Positions 19,119 through 29,462 are shown, numbered from the stretch's first letter. The stretch: DNA of 64,000 nucleotides from Marinobacterium aestuarii (GCF_001651805.1 NZ_CP015839.1:124001-188000), one strand, 5' to 3'. Numbers and translations: made by a program. Notes: generated by a model from the sequence alone, not told the origin.

Positions 19119-21374
19119 ATGAAATTTCGCTTTCCTGTAGTCATCATTGATGAAGACTTCCGTTCTGAAAATATCTCGGGTTCCGGTATTCGCGACCTCG
19201 CCGAAGCCATCGGCCAGGAAGGCGTTGAGGTTATCGGCTTTACCAGTTACGGCGATCTGACTGCCTTTGCGCAGCAGGCCAGCCGTGCCTCCAGCTTTAT
19301 CGTCTCGATCGACGATGAAGAGTTTGGTGATGGCAGCGATGGCGATGTCGAGAAGGCGCTGGCGGGAATTCGTGGCTTTATTCGGGAAGTGCGCAAGCGC
19401 AACACCGATATTCCGATTTTCCTGTACGGCGAGACCCGCACCTCACGCCATATACCCAATGAAATCCTGCGTGAGTTGCACGGTTTCATTCATATGTTTG
19501 AAGATACGCCCGAGTTCGTGGCGCGGCATATCATCCGTGAGGCCAGGAAGTACCTGGATTCCCTGGCGCCGCCCTTCTTTGATGCCCTGATGGATTACGC
19601 CAGCGACAGCTCCTACTCCTGGCACTGCCCGGGCCACTCCGGTGGCGTCGCCTTCCTGAAGAGCCCGGTCGGGCAGATGTTCCACCAGTTCTTCGGCGAG
19701 AATCTGCTGCGCGCAGACGTCTGCAACGCCGTGGACGAACTCGGCCAGCTGCTGGATCATACAGGCCCGGTGGCGGCCAGCGAGCGCAATGCGGCACGCA
19801 TTTTCGGCTGCGATCACCTGTTCTTCGTCACCAACGGTACCTCGACCTCCAACAAGGTGGTCTGGCACTCCACAGTGGCGCCCGGCGACATAGTGGTGGT
19901 GGATCGCAACTGTCACAAATCGATTCTGCACTCGATCATCATGACAGGCGCGATTCCGGTGTTCCTGATGCCGACTCGCAACCACTACGGCATTATCGGC
20001 CCTATTCCCAAGAGTGAGTTCGACCCCGAGACCATTCGCCAGAAGATCGCCGACAACCCCTTTGCCCGCAATGCGGTCAACAAGAAACCGCGCATTCTGA
20101 CCATTACCCAGAGCACCTACGACGGCGTGCTCTACAACGTCGAAACTATCAAGGACATCCTGGGCAGCACCATAGATACGCTGCACTTCGACGAAGCCTG
20201 GCTGCCCCACGCCGCCTTCCACAGCTTCTATCGTGACATGCACGCCATCGGCTCCGGCCGTCCGCGTTCCGACGACACCCTGGTGTTCGCCACCCAGTCG
20301 ACCCACAAGCTGCTGGCAGGCCTGTCCCAGGCGTCGCAGATCCTGGTGCAGGACAGCAAGAACCGCAAGCTCGACACACACCGCTTCAACGAATCCTACC
20401 TGATGCATTCGTCCACCAGTCCGCAGTACGCCATTATCGCTTCCTGCGACGTGGCCGCGGCCATGATGGAAGCGCCGGGTGGTACAGCGCTGGTGGAAGA
20501 GTCCATTCTGGAAGCGCTGGATTTCCGCCGAGCCATGCGCAAGGTGGATGACGAGTTTGGTGCCGATGACTGGTGGTTCAGGGTCTGGGGACCGGATCGT
20601 CTGGCGGAAGAAGGCATGGGAGATCGCGACGACTGGGTGATTCATTCCGGCGATCGCTGGCATGGTTTCGGCGAGATCGAGTCGGGCTTCAACATGCTGG
20701 ACCCCATCAAGGCCACCATCATTACCCCGGGCCTGGACGTGGATGGCAGCTTCGACGACGTCGGTATTCCCGCAGCGATCGTCAGCAAGTACCTGGCCGA
20801 GCACGGTATCATCATCGAGAAGACCGGACTCTATTCGTTCTTCATCATGTTCACCATCGGCATCACCAAGGGCCGCTGGAACTCGATGGTAACCGAGCTG
20901 CAGCAGTTCAAGGATGACTTCGACAATAACGAGCCGCTGTGGCGCATCATGCCGGAATTCGCCAAGCGTTTTCCCAAGTACGAGCGCGTTGGCCTGCGTG
21001 ACCTGTGCAGCGAGATCCACGAGGTTTACCGCCAGTACGATGTTGCCCGCATCACCACCGACATGTACCTGTCCAAGATACAGCCGGCCATGACCCCGGC
21101 CGATGCCTGGGCCAAGATGGCGCATCGTCAGGTGGAGCGTGTGGCTATCGATGATCTGGAAGGCCGCATTACCGCCATGCTGGTAACGCCCTATCCGCCG
21201 GGTATTCCGCTGCTGATCCCGGGCGAGTGCTACAACAAGATCATCGTCAGCTATCTGCAGTTCGTGCGTGACTTCAATGGCCGCTTCCCGGGCTTCGAGA
21301 CCGATGTACACGGTCTGGTGCGCGAGAAGGTCAACGGCGAAGATCACTACTTCGTGGATGTGGTGAAAAACTGA
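19119..21374 (+). CDS. Orn/Lys/Arg decarboxylase (fold-type I, basic amino acid decarboxylase)
   Basis: A 751-residue PLP enzyme, the same length as the Pseudomonas lysine decarboxylase LdcA and close to biodegradative arginine decarboxylases. It has an N-terminal wing domain like a response-regulator fold (VVIIDEDFRSENISG), the core SWHCPGHSGGVAFLKSPVGQ, DRNCHKSILHS and the PLP lysine K397 in STHKLLAGLSQAS, plus a C-terminal domain ending with PYPPGIPLLIPGE. Lysine or arginine is the likely substrate, giving cadaverine or agmatine, but sequence alone does not decide. The start at 19119 gives the standard N-terminus. It is monocistronic as far as can be seen. Confidence 0.9.
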   Translation: MKFRFPVVIIDEDFRSENISGSGIRDLAEAIGQEGVEVIGFTSYGDLTAFAQQASRASSFIVSIDDEEFGDGSDGDVEKALAGIRGFIREVRKRNTDIPIFLYGETRTSRHIPNEILRELHGFIHMFEDTPEFVARHIIREARKYLDSLAPPFFDALMDYASDSSYSWHCPGHSGGVAFLKSPVGQMFHQFFGENLLRADVCNAVDELGQLLDHTGPVAASERNAARIFGCDHLFFVTNGTSTSNKVVWHSTVAPGDIVVVDRNCHKSILHSIIMTGAIPVFLMPTRNHYGIIGPIPKSEFDPETIRQKIADNPFARNAVNKKPRILTITQSTYDGVLYNVETIKDILGSTIDTLHFDEAWLPHAAFHSFYRDMHAIGSGRPRSDDTLVFATQSTHKLLAGLSQASQILVQDSKNRKLDTHRFNESYLMHSSTSPQYAIIASCDVAAAMMEAPGGTALVEESILEALDFRRAMRKVDDEFGADDWWFRVWGPDRLAEEGMGDRDDWVIHSGDRWHGFGEIESGFNMLDPIKATIITPGLDVDGSFDDVGIPAAIVSKYLAEHGIIIEKTGLYSFFIMFTIGITKGRWNSMVTELQQFKDDFDNNEPLWRIMPEFAKRFPKYERVGLRDLCSEIHEVYRQYDVARITTDMYLSKIQPAMTPADAWAKMAHRQVERVAIDDLEGRITAMLVTPYPPGIPLLIPGECYNKIIVSYLQFVRDFNGRFPGFETDVHGLVREKVNGEDHYFVDVVKN

Positions 21375-21849
<475 letters not shown>

Positions 21850-23205
21850 GTGAAGACGGTAGATGTGCACAAAATTATCGATGAGGCTCGATTCAACAAA
21901 TTTCACTGGCTGGTGCTGTTCTGGACCGGGCTTATCATCATCTTTGATGGCTATGACCTGATCATTTACGGCGTGGTACTGCCCAAGCTGATGGCTGAGT
22001 GGGATCTGTCCCCAGTGGATGCCGGAACCCTGGGGAGCACGGCGCTCTTTGGCATGATGTTCGGCGCCCTGTTTTTTGGTCCACTGTCGGACAGAATCGG
22101 CCGCAAGAAAACCATTATGATCTGTGTCGCCCTGTTCAGTGGCGTCACCTTCCTCAACGGCTTTGCCCGTGATCCGCTGGAGTTTGGTCTCTGCCGCTTC
22201 ATAGCAGGTCTTGGTATTGGCGGTGTCATGCCCAATGCCGTCGCCCTGATGACCGAATATGCGCCAAAGAAGATGCGCAGCACCCTGGTCGCCATCATGT
22301 TCAGCGGTTACTCCATCGGTGGCATGGCCTCGGCCTTTATCGGCATGACTCTGATTCCGGCCTACGGCTGGCCGTCGGTTTTTTTCGTCGCCGGCATCCC
22401 GCTACTGCTGCTGCCGCTGATCTGGCTGATGTTGCCGGAATCTGTCGGCTATCTGCTGCAGTCTGGCCGCAGGGCAGAGGCGGTGAAGATGCTCAACCGG
22501 CTTGATCCAGGCTGCAATGCACAGCTCGAGGACGATCTGCAGATGCCCACCGGAAAGGAGCCCGGCAGCGTACCGCTGCTGTCTCTTTTCACCCAGGGCC
22601 GTCTGATGTCTACGCTGATGTTCTGGGTCAGCTTCTTCTGCTGCCTGATGATGGTCTACGCTCTGGCCTCCTGGTTGCCGAAGATCATGGAAGCGGCCGG
22701 CTACGAAGTGAAGAAGGGTCTGTTGTTCCTGCTGGTACTGAACTTTGGCGCCATGTTCGGGGCCATCGGTGGCGGCCTGATGTCTGACCGTTTTCACCTG
22801 CGGCGCGTGATCACCATCATGTTCCTGCTTGCCGCGCTGTCCATCGGGCTACTGGGCTTCCTCAAGGGGTCTATGACGGTGCAGTATGTGCTGATCGCCA
22901 TCGCCGGTGCCTGCACCATTGGAACCCAGATTCTGCTGTACGCCTATGTGGCGCAGTACTATTCGGTGTCCAACCGTTCCACCGGTATCGGCTGGGCCTC
23001 AGGGGTGGGCCGACTTGGTGCCATCCTGGGCCCGATCCTCGGTGGTGTACTGATGGCGGCGGAGCTGAACGTCGAGATGAACTTTGTTGCCGTCGGTGTG
23101 CCGGCGCTGGTCGCCGCACTGGCCATTTGTATGGTCGGGCGTGAGCCCCGGCAGGCTCGGGCTGCTGCCGCGGCATCGCTAGCCACCCAGGCGGCCAAGT
23201 CATAG
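21850..23205 (+). CDS. MFS transporter, aromatic acid:H+ symporter (AAHS) family
   Basis: A 451-residue inner-membrane permease with twelve predicted helices. The AAHS hallmark FDGYDLIIYGVVLP lies in helix 1 and the MFS loop motif GPLSDRIGRKK lies between helices 2 and 3. AAHS members such as PcaK and BenK import 4-hydroxybenzoate, protocatechuate, benzoate or muconate with protons. No aromatic-degradation genes are adjacent, so the substrate is open. The start is GTG at 21850 with GGGAG upstream. A bidirectional terminator separates it from the convergent ilvIH genes. Confidence 0.88.
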   Translation: MKTVDVHKIIDEARFNKFHWLVLFWTGLIIIFDGYDLIIYGVVLPKLMAEWDLSPVDAGTLGSTALFGMMFGALFFGPLSDRIGRKKTIMICVALFSGVTFLNGFARDPLEFGLCRFIAGLGIGGVMPNAVALMTEYAPKKMRSTLVAIMFSGYSIGGMASAFIGMTLIPAYGWPSVFFVAGIPLLLLPLIWLMLPESVGYLLQSGRRAEAVKMLNRLDPGCNAQLEDDLQMPTGKEPGSVPLLSLFTQGRLMSTLMFWVSFFCCLMMVYALASWLPKIMEAAGYEVKKGLLFLLVLNFGAMFGAIGGGLMSDRFHLRRVITIMFLLAALSIGLLGFLKGSMTVQYVLIAIAGACTIGTQILLYAYVAQYYSVSNRSTGIGWASGVGRLGAILGPILGGVLMAAELNVEMNFVAVGVPALVAALAICMVGREPRQARAAAAASLATQAAKS

Positions 23206-23251
23206 ACCGGTGCTGAAGGCTGCTGCCAGGCATTGAAAGGAGGCAGATATC

Positions 23252-23283
23252 AAAAAGCCGCTCCCCAGGGGAGCGGCTTTTTT
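23252..23283. terminator. Bidirectional terminator between MFS gene and ilvH
   Basis: AAAAAGCCGCTCCCC paired with GGGGAGCGGCTTTTTT makes a strong GC-rich stem with T runs on both strands between two convergent genes. Confidence 0.92.
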
Positions 23284-23303
23284 GTAGCCGGCTGATCCAG
23301 AGA

Positions 23304-23795
23304 TCAGGGGCTGAGGGTTTTTTCGCCGCGGGCGATACCCGAAACACCCGAGCGCACCACTTCCATGATGGTGGCGGTGCCCAGTGCGCTGATAAAGGCA
23401 TCGAGCTTGTCGCTCGCACCGATCAGCTGCACCGTGTAGGTACTGGGTGTCACATCGATGATCTGGCCACGGAAGATATCCGAGGTGCGCTTGATCTCGG
23501 CGCGGGCGGCGCCTGAGGCCTTGAGCTTGATCATCATCAGCTCGCGTTCGATGTGCTCGCCTTCGGTCAGATCGACCACCTTCACAACGTCAATCAGCTT
23601 GTTCAGGTGCTTGGTGATCTGCTCGATAACACGGTCATCCCCGACGGTGGTGACGGTCAGGCGCGACAGGGTCGCATCGTCCGTCGGCGCCACTGTGAGG
23701 GATTCGATGTTGTAATTGCGCTGGGAGAACAGGCCGACCACGCGAGACAGGGCACCCGGTTCGTTTTCCAACAGAACTGAAATGATACGTCTCAT
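23304..23795 (-). CDS. ilvH: Acetolactate synthase III small (regulatory) subunit
   Basis: A 163-residue regulatory subunit, identical in length to E. coli IlvH. The N-terminal ACT domain MRRIISVLLENEPGALSRVVGLFSQRNYNIESL binds valine and conveys feedback inhibition to the catalytic subunit; the C-terminal domain DVTPSTYTVQLIGASDKLDAFI completes the family. An upstream frame of 10 codons is open, but the ATG at 23795 is the canonical start. It begins two bases after the ilvI stop, so it is translationally coupled. Confidence 0.97.
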   Translation of the reverse strand: MRRIISVLLENEPGALSRVVGLFSQRNYNIESLTVAPTDDATLSRLTVTTVGDDRVIEQITKHLNKLIDVVKVVDLTEGEHIERELMMIKLKASGAARAEIKRTSDIFRGQIIDVTPSTYTVQLIGASDKLDAFISALGTATIMEVVRSGVSGIARGEKTLSP

Positions 23796-23797
23796 GC

Positions 23798-25519
23798 TCA
23801 GGTTCTCTCCGTTTTGGTCAGCCACATGTCGCGCATTGAGCCGCGCGGTACCTGCATGGGGTACACGTGCTCGAATTGATCCACATAGATATCCATAAAC
23901 ACCAGACGATCTTTCATGGCGAAGGCTTCGCGCATGGCGGCTTCAAGGTCGGAATACTTCTCGACCTTCATGCCGACATGGCCATAGGCCTCGGCCAGCT
24001 TGACGAAGTCGGGCAGGGACTTCATGTAGGAGTGCGAATGCCGCGATTCGTAGTTCATGTCCTGCCACTGGCGTACCATGCCCAGGGACTGGTTATTCAG
24101 GTTGATGATTTTCACCGGCAGGTCGTACTGCTTGCAGGTGGAAAGCTCCTGAATGTTCATCTGGATGCTGCCCTCGCCGGTGACGCAGGCGACGTCGGCA
24201 TCGGGGAAGTTCATCTGCACGCCCATAGCCGCTGGCAGACCAAAGCCCATGGTGCCCAGACCGCCTGAGTTGATCCAGCGATTGGGCTTGTTGAACTTGT
24301 AGTACTGGGCTGCGAACATCTGGTGCTGGCCGACATCGGAACACACATAGGCGTCGCCGTTGGTGACCTTGCTCAACATTTCGATGACCTGCTGCGGCTT
24401 CATCTTGTCGGAGTCGTCGGTGCGGTAGCGACCGCCGTGGCGCGTGCGCCATTCGTCGATCTGTTCCCACCAGGTCTTGAGCGCCGCCGCATCGGGCTGC
24501 TTCTTGGACGCGGCCACCAGTTCGATCATTTCCGCCAGAACCGCCTGAGCCGGGCCCACGATGGGGATATCGGCCTTGACGGTCTTGGAAATGGACGCAG
24601 GGTCAATATCGATATGGATAATTTTGGCGGTGGGGCAGAACTTGTCCAGACCGTTGGTAACTCGGTCGTCAAAGCGCGCGCCTACGGCCAGAATCAGGTC
24701 CGAATGGTGCATCGTCATGTTGGCTTCGTAGCTGCCGTGCATGCCGAGCATGCCGATAAACTGACGATCCGTACCCGGGAAGCCACCCAGCCCCATCAGG
24801 GTATTGGTGACCGGGTAGTTGAGCATGCGCGCCAGCTGAAGCAGCTCGGCACTGGCATTGCCCATGATGACGCCGCCGCCGGTGTAGAGCACCGGGCGTT
24901 TGGCCGCCAGCAGCAGATCGGTCGCTTTCTTGATCTGGCCGCTGTGACCGCGGGTGACCGGGCTGTAAGAGCGCAGCTTGACGGTTTTGGGGTGTTCGTA
25001 TTCATAGCGTTCGGTCGGCGACGTCATATCCTTGGGGATATCCACGACCACAGGCCCCGGACGACCGGTCTGGGCAATGTGGAACGCCTTCTTGATAATG
25101 GCCGGAATATCTTCCGCCCGGGACACGCTGAAGCTGTGTTTCACTATAGGACGGGAAATACCCATCATATCGGTTTCCTGAAACGCATCTTCACCGATCA
25201 GGTGACTCATGACCTGACCGGTGATCACCACCATGGGGATCGAGTCCATATAGGCTGTCGCAATGCCGGTAACGGCATTGGTCGCGCCTGGGCCTGATGT
25301 GACCAGCGCCACGCCGGCCTTGCCGGTCGCGCGCGCATAGGCATCGGCCATGTGCGTTGCCGCCTGTTCATGGCGCACTAGTATATGTTGCACATCTTCC
25401 TGACGGAAAAGGGCATCGTAGACGTGCAGCAAGGCACCGCCCGGATAGCCATAGATGTACTTCACACCCTCGTCATGAAGGGCACGAACAACCATTTCTG
25501 CGCCTGATAATAATTCCAC
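23798..25519 (-). CDS. ilvI: Acetolactate synthase III large (catalytic) subunit
   Basis: A 573-residue TPP-dependent enzyme that makes acetolactate and acetohydroxybutyrate for valine, leucine and isoleucine. Catalytic Glu lies in [24 protein letters not shown], the FAD-binding middle domain and the TPP segment follow. The TPP/Mg motif reads [13 protein letters not shown] rather than GDG, a change I believe also occurs in pseudomonad IlvI. I chose the second of two close GTG codons (25519): GAGG lies about nine bases upstream and the protein then starts (M)[10 protein letters not shown] like its relatives. A small ORF at 25525-25596 ends five bases before it. Confidence 0.95.
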   Translation of the reverse strand: MELLSGAEMVVRALHDEGVKYIYGYPGGALLHVYDALFRQEDVQHILVRHEQAATHMADAYARATGKAGVALVTSGPGATNAVTGIATAYMDSIPMVVITGQVMSHLIGEDAFQETDMMGISRPIVKHSFSVSRAEDIPAIIKKAFHIAQTGRPGPVVVDIPKDMTSPTERYEYEHPKTVKLRSYSPVTRGHSGQIKKATDLLLAAKRPVLYTGGGVIMGNASAELLQLARMLNYPVTNTLMGLGGFPGTDRQFIGMLGMHGSYEANMTMHHSDLILAVGARFDDRVTNGLDKFCPTAKIIHIDIDPASISKTVKADIPIVGPAQAVLAEMIELVAASKKQPDAAALKTWWEQIDEWRTRHGGRYRTDDSDKMKPQQVIEMLSKVTNGDAYVCSDVGQHQMFAAQYYKFNKPNRWINSGGLGTMGFGLPAAMGVQMNFPDADVACVTGEGSIQMNIQELSTCKQYDLPVKIINLNNQSLGMVRQWQDMNYESRHSHSYMKSLPDFVKLAEAYGHVGMKVEKYSDLEAAMREAFAMKDRLVFMDIYVDQFEHVYPMQVPRGSMRDMWLTKTERT

Positions 25520-26090
25520 AGTATTCACCCTCTGGTGCACCAGTTCCCGGCAAGGAAAAGGCGCGTAACAGTTTTTGTTTCTGCAACGTTGAACATGACC
25601 CACCCACTTAAGCGACGTTGGTGCTTTGGTGGTAAAAATCTCAACCATTCCAGGGCAGAGACGTGGCGGCTCAGGTTCGGGTGCTTACCGGTGCTGAGGG
25701 TTGCCCAGCCGGCAGACCAGCGGGAGACGATACTGGAGATCGACTCGCCAGAGCTTCGGGGTTACCTACGCGCTCAAGGCCTCTAAAATCGAGCTGCACA
25801 TTCTCTCACCGGGTCAGGTTTCGATCAACCGATGGCGGCTGAATCGACCCAAAAAGCCGGCCTTGGCGGCGATTTGCATGCATTTAGGCCATAAAATTGC
25901 AGAAATCGGTGCCGTTTCCCCGGCCTGGCGGTTATGCACCCTTGATCCTTGCGGGCATGGCGGGGTTGCCGATGGGGCTGAGGATCTGCCAAAAGACGCT
26001 GCTAAAGGCCGTATCATCGCTCGCTACAACGGCTGCAAAGGCGTCTGAAAACAGGTTATAGTGCGGGAAAATGTCTAGCGGAGTCGCACC
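25520..26090. other. Intergenic region upstream of ilvIH
   Basis: These 571 bases separate ilvI (minus) from a small plus-strand gene. A 23-codon ORF (25525-25596, minus) lies directly ahead of ilvI; it contains no run of Leu, Val or Ile codons, so it is not a classic attenuation leader. I see no convincing gene elsewhere, and no leader hairpin with a T run. Confidence 0.4.
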
Positions 26091-26357
26091 ATGAATGTGT
26101 CTGAAATCAAAAACAAGGATCGGGTGATTAACGAGCTGCTGCTGTTTATCCGCAAGGTGCTGGTTGAGCCCGATATCAACACCAAGGCGCTGGATATTGC
26201 CCGCAAACACATCAACGAGAAAAACGCTGATGTGCTGATTGCCGATGAGCTGTCCGCCACCACCAACGTCAAGATCCCGGTTGAGCACAGCGATGCGGAC
26301 AAGCTGTTCCTCAAGCTGCTGCGTGATGTGGTACGCGACGAAAAAGCGCTGTACTAA
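26091..26357 (+). CDS. Small hypothetical protein
   Basis: An 88-residue acidic-basic protein that I do not recognise. It begins NVSEIKNKDRVINELLLF and reads as mostly helical, with two amphipathic helices (about 10-25 and 60-82) and a central NADVLIADELSATTNVKIPVEH segment. It has no signal peptide, membrane segment or cysteine. The start is supported by GCGGAG eight bases upstream. The reverse frame is also open over most of its length, but the ribosome site and the amino-acid make-up favour this strand. Its 3' end is followed directly by heptamer repeats. Confidence 0.6.
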   Translation: MNVSEIKNKDRVINELLLFIRKVLVEPDINTKALDIARKHINEKNADVLIADELSATTNVKIPVEHSDADKLFLKLLRDVVRDEKALY

Positions 26358-26365
26358 CTTAAAGC

Positions 26366-26626
26366 GTGATGCGTAATTGGTGATTCGTGATTCGTGATTC
26401 GTAGAGCACCGATCACTCCGGTTTCACGACTTACCAATTACGATTCACCAATTACCAGAGACCTCCCCTGACTACCGTATGAGCTGCGCCCCGCAGCGAA
26501 GCTTTCGAGGTGCTTAGAGCTTTCAGCTGTCAGCTTACGGCTGAAAGCTGCCTGTTTACCAATTACCAATTACCAATTACCAATTACCAATTACCAATTA
26601 CGATTCACCAATTACCAGAGGTCTCG
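26366..26626. repeat. Heptamer-repeat region, copy 3 (GTGATTC x3, TTACCAA x6)
   Basis: Two repeat blocks flank about 90 bases of unique sequence. The first holds three GTGATTC units (26380-26400), the shared core GTAGAGCACCGATCACTCC, then TTACCAATTACGATTCACC. The second holds an AGCTGTCAGCTTACGGCTGAAAGCTG palindrome and six TTACCAA units (26556-26597) ending ACGATTCACCAATTACCAGAGG. The last part overlaps the 3' end of the LysR gene. Confidence 0.8.
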
Positions 26627-27564
26627 GTAGGCGCCTCAATAGCCTCGCATTCCCCCACGCACTGCAGTAGCCAGTGGCGAAACTGCTCCACGCCTGGCTT
26701 GCGCCGCATGGGCTCCTGGGGCTCCAGCATGTAAAAGCGGGCGGTGGTGTTCAGCTCCATCGCTACGGGCCTCACCAGCAGGCCGCTTTGCAGATAATCA
26801 GCCACCAGCTGCTCCCACCCCAGGGCTATGCCCTGTCCATTCAGTGCGGCCTGCACCAGCATGGCGTAGTTGTTCAGGTTCAGACGGCGACGCGGTTCCT
26901 GCGGTGCAATACCCGCGGCGCTGAACCACTGACTCCAGTTGAGCCAGTCTTCCCCTGAATCCAGCCACAGCTGGGTGGTACCCAGAATATCTTCAGTGCT
27001 CTGCCCTTCGGCTTCGGCGCCGCTAGTGCGATTGCGTTCCAGAAAGGCCGGGCTGCAAACGGGGAACACCTTTTCGCTGAACAGCGGTGTCGCCACCAGC
27101 CCCGCCGGCGGTGTGCGGCAATAGAAGAGCGCGACATCAAATTCGGAGCTGCGCAGCCCCAGCAGGGAATCGGTGGCCAGGATGCGCACGTCTATATCGG
27201 GGTGCAGATCCTGGAATTCCGGCAGCCGTGGCAGCAACCAGAGCGAGGCCATGGCATTGGAGGTGACCACGGTGAGCTGCTGGTTACCCTGCCACTGGAC
27301 TATGGCGCCGGTGGCGCTGGAGATCAGCAGCAGGGACTGCTGCACGCTGTCGTAGTATTCGGCGCCTGTCTGGGTGAGGCTCAGCTGGCGCTTGTCCCGC
27401 ACGAAGAGGCTGCGTCCGAGGTATTCCTCCAGATGGCGGATCTGGCGGCTGACGGCACCCTGGGTCACACTCAGTTCAAGCGCGGCCTGGGTAAAGCTCA
27501 AATGCCGGGCGGCGGATTCGAACGCAACCAGGCTGTTCAGTGGCGGTAAGGGCTTGATCTTCAA
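26605..27564 (-). CDS. LysR-family transcriptional regulator (GcvA-like)
   Basis: A 319-residue LysR regulator with an N-terminal winged helix (LNSLVAFESAARHLSFTQAALELSVTQGAVSRQI, helix-turn-helix about 22-41) and a C-terminal effector domain. The conserved LPxLNxLxxFE start and the VVTSNAMASLWLLPRLPEFQDLHPDIDVRI segment are GcvA-like. I chose a TTG start at 27564, which has GGAGAG seven bases upstream; the longer frame has no support. The last residues (TSGNW) and the stop codon are encoded by the heptamer repeat, so the original C-terminus may have been altered. It lies next to the BCCT and Rieske genes and may control them. Confidence 0.87.
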   Translation of the reverse strand: MKIKPLPPLNSLVAFESAARHLSFTQAALELSVTQGAVSRQIRHLEEYLGRSLFVRDKRQLSLTQTGAEYYDSVQQSLLLISSATGAIVQWQGNQQLTVVTSNAMASLWLLPRLPEFQDLHPDIDVRILATDSLLGLRSSEFDVALFYCRTPPAGLVATPLFSEKVFPVCSPAFLERNRTSGAEAEGQSTEDILGTTQLWLDSGEDWLNWSQWFSAAGIAPQEPRRRLNLNNYAMLVQAALNGQGIALGWEQLVADYLQSGLLVRPVAMELNTTARFYMLEPQEPMRRKPGVEQFRHWLLQCVGECEAIEAPTETSGNW

Positions 27565-27696
27565 CCAGGGCTCTCCTTTTCTTATTTTCGTGGCGGCTAA
27601 TCGGCTGCCAGGGTTGAGTGCCCGTCGTGCCTGGCGCCTTGCCGGCAGTGTAGCAGTCAGGTTGTTTAGACAGGCGCCCAAGATTATACCCCCTGC

Positions 27697-27737
27697 AAAC
27701 AAAAACACCGGCGTTCGCGCAGGGCGAAGGCCGGTGT
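27697..27737 (-). terminator. Terminator of the BCCT transporter gene
   Basis: On the minus strand ACACCGGC and GCCGGTGT pair around an inner TTCGC/GCGAA stem and are followed by TTTTTGTTT. It lies about 20 bases beyond the BCCT stop. Confidence 0.85.
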
Positions 27738-27755
27738 GGTCAGCGGTTCATGGAA

Positions 27756-29462
27756 TCAGCGCTCGCCGCTGGCGCGCAACATGGCGGGCTGGGCTGCGTC
27801 GATCGGAGTCGCAGCATGGCTCTGGGTGTTGCTGTGCAGAGCCTGGGGCCTGTTGCTGCCCCGCTGTGGCCCGAGGGGAATAGGCAGCAGGCCGGCTTCC
27901 GCGCGCAGCGCCTTCATCAGGCTGACGGACATCAGCAGGGTCAGCACTGCAATCGGCAGGCCTGCAACGATGGAGGCGGTCTGCACGGCTTTCAGGCCGC
28001 CGGCGTAGAGCAGACCTCCGGCGATAAAGGCCTGCATGGCGCCCCAGATAATACGTAGCGCAAGCGGTGGCTCCATACTGCCCCTTGTACTTAGGGTACA
28101 GAGCACCAGGGTGCCGGAGTCCGCCGAGGTGATGAAGTAGGTGGCCAGCAGCAGGGTCACCAGTATCATCAGACCCTGGCCCAGGCTGCCGGAATCAAGC
28201 TTCTCGAACAGGGTAAAGATCGCCGAGGTGGTTTCGGCCTTGGTGGCCAGCAGGATCTCGCCGCCGTTGAATTCAGCGGCTTCGCCGCTCAAGCTGCCGG
28301 CTTCAACCAGTTCCTGGTGGGCGACGCGGTCCTGCTGTTCCATTTTCAGCGCCGAGCCGCCAAATACCGACATCCAGATAAAGGTCACCAGGGTGGGCAC
28401 CAGCAGGGCGCCGACGATCAGTTCGCGGATGGTGCGGCCACGGGAGATGCGGGCGATGAACATGCCGACAAAGGGTGACCAGGTCATCCACCAGGGCCAG
28501 TAAAAGGCGGTCCACCAGTTCTGCCAGCCCGAATCCGCCTGGGCGTCGCTCCAGGTGCTCAGCGTAATCAGGTTGCTGGCGTAGTCGCCGGTGCTTTCGA
28601 TAAAGGTGTGCAGAATATAGCGGGTGGGGCCTATCAGCAGCACGGCGATCACCAGGACGATCGACAGCAGCATGTTCCATTCGGACAGCAGGCGGATGCC
28701 GCGGCCGACACCGGAGACCACCGACAGAATCGCCAGGAAGCTGATGGCGGCAATCATGATCAGCTGATTGCCGATGCTGATATCCATGCCGAAGACGTTG
28801 TTGAGGCCGGTATTCATCTGGATGACGCCCAGCCCCAGAGACTGGGACACGCCAAAGGCGGTGATCGCCACGGTGAGGATATCCACCGCATGGCCGATGG
28901 GGCCATAGATGCGATCGCCGATCAGCGGGTAGAGCACCGAGCGCATGGTCAGCGGCAGGCCCTTGCGATAGGCAAAATAGGCCATGGTCAGGGCGACGAT
29001 AATAAAGATGGCCCAGGGATGCAGACCCCAGTGGAAGAAGGTAATGCGCATGGCGGTGGCGGCGGCCTCATCGCTGAGACCCGCGGCGGCAAAAGGGTTG
29101 CCGGCGTAGTGCCACATGGGTTCTGCCACGGACCAGAAGATCAGGCCAATGCCCATGCCGCCGCTGAACAGCATGGCGAGCCAGGAGCGGTAGCTGAATT
29201 CGGGTCTTTCATCGTCCCGGCCGAGGCGGATATTGCCGTAGCGACTGAACATCAGATAGATCAGCAGCCCGAGCACACCGGTGACGACGCTCAGGTAGAA
29301 CCATTTGAAGTTGTTGAGAATGTTGTCGGATACTTGCTGGAAGAAGGCGCCTGCCGCTTCGGCCTGCAGACCGCAATAAATAACGAAACCAATCACCACC
29401 ATCATGGAAATGAGGGTGACGATCGGGTCCACGCCTCGCACAAGTCCGCTGTCGGATCTCAT
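27756..29462 (-). CDS. BCCT family (betaine/carnitine/choline) transporter
   Basis: A 568-residue inner-membrane transporter with twelve predicted helices. The BCCT signature is clear: FSGGMGIGLIFWSVAEPMWHY in the first half and YWPWWMTWSPFVGMFIARISRGRTIREL in helix 8, whose tryptophans form the quaternary-ammonium binding cage. The C-terminal tail is hydrophilic and about 60 residues long. I chose the ATG at 29462 because AAGGTGG lies seven bases upstream; a GTG four codons earlier would overlap that site. Substrates of the family are compounds such as glycine betaine, carnitine, choline and related zwitterions. It is divergent from the Rieske oxygenase gene, which suggests uptake of that enzyme's substrate. 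Confidence 0.93.
   Translation of the reverse strand: MRSDSGLVRGVDPIVTLISMMVVIGFVIYCGLQAEAAGAFFQQVSDNILNNFKWFYLSVVTGVLGLLIYLMFSRYGNIRLGRDDERPEFSYRSWLAMLFSGGMGIGLIFWSVAEPMWHYAGNPFAAAGLSDEAAATAMRITFFHWGLHPWAIFIIVALTMAYFAYRKGLPLTMRSVLYPLIGDRIYGPIGHAVDILTVAITAFGVSQSLGLGVIQMNTGLNNVFGMDISIGNQLIMIAAISFLAILSVVSGVGRGIRLLSEWNMLLSIVLVIAVLLIGPTRYILHTFIESTGDYASNLITLSTWSDAQADSGWQNWWTAFYWPWWMTWSPFVGMFIARISRGRTIRELIVGALLVPTLVTFIWMSVFGGSALKMEQQDRVAHQELVEAGSLSGEAAEFNGGEILLATKAETTSAIFTLFEKLDSGSLGQGLMILVTLLLATYFITSADSGTLVLCTLSTRGSMEPPLALRIIWGAMQAFIAGGLLYAGGLKAVQTASIVAGLPIAVLTLLMSVSLMKALRAEAGLLPIPLGPQRGSNRPQALHSNTQSHAATPIDAAQPAMLRASGER

Noticed and set aside
25701-26048. 115-codon plus-strand frame in the ilvIH upstream gap
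   Set aside because: Composition is unlike its neighbours, there is no ribosome site and no recognisable motif.
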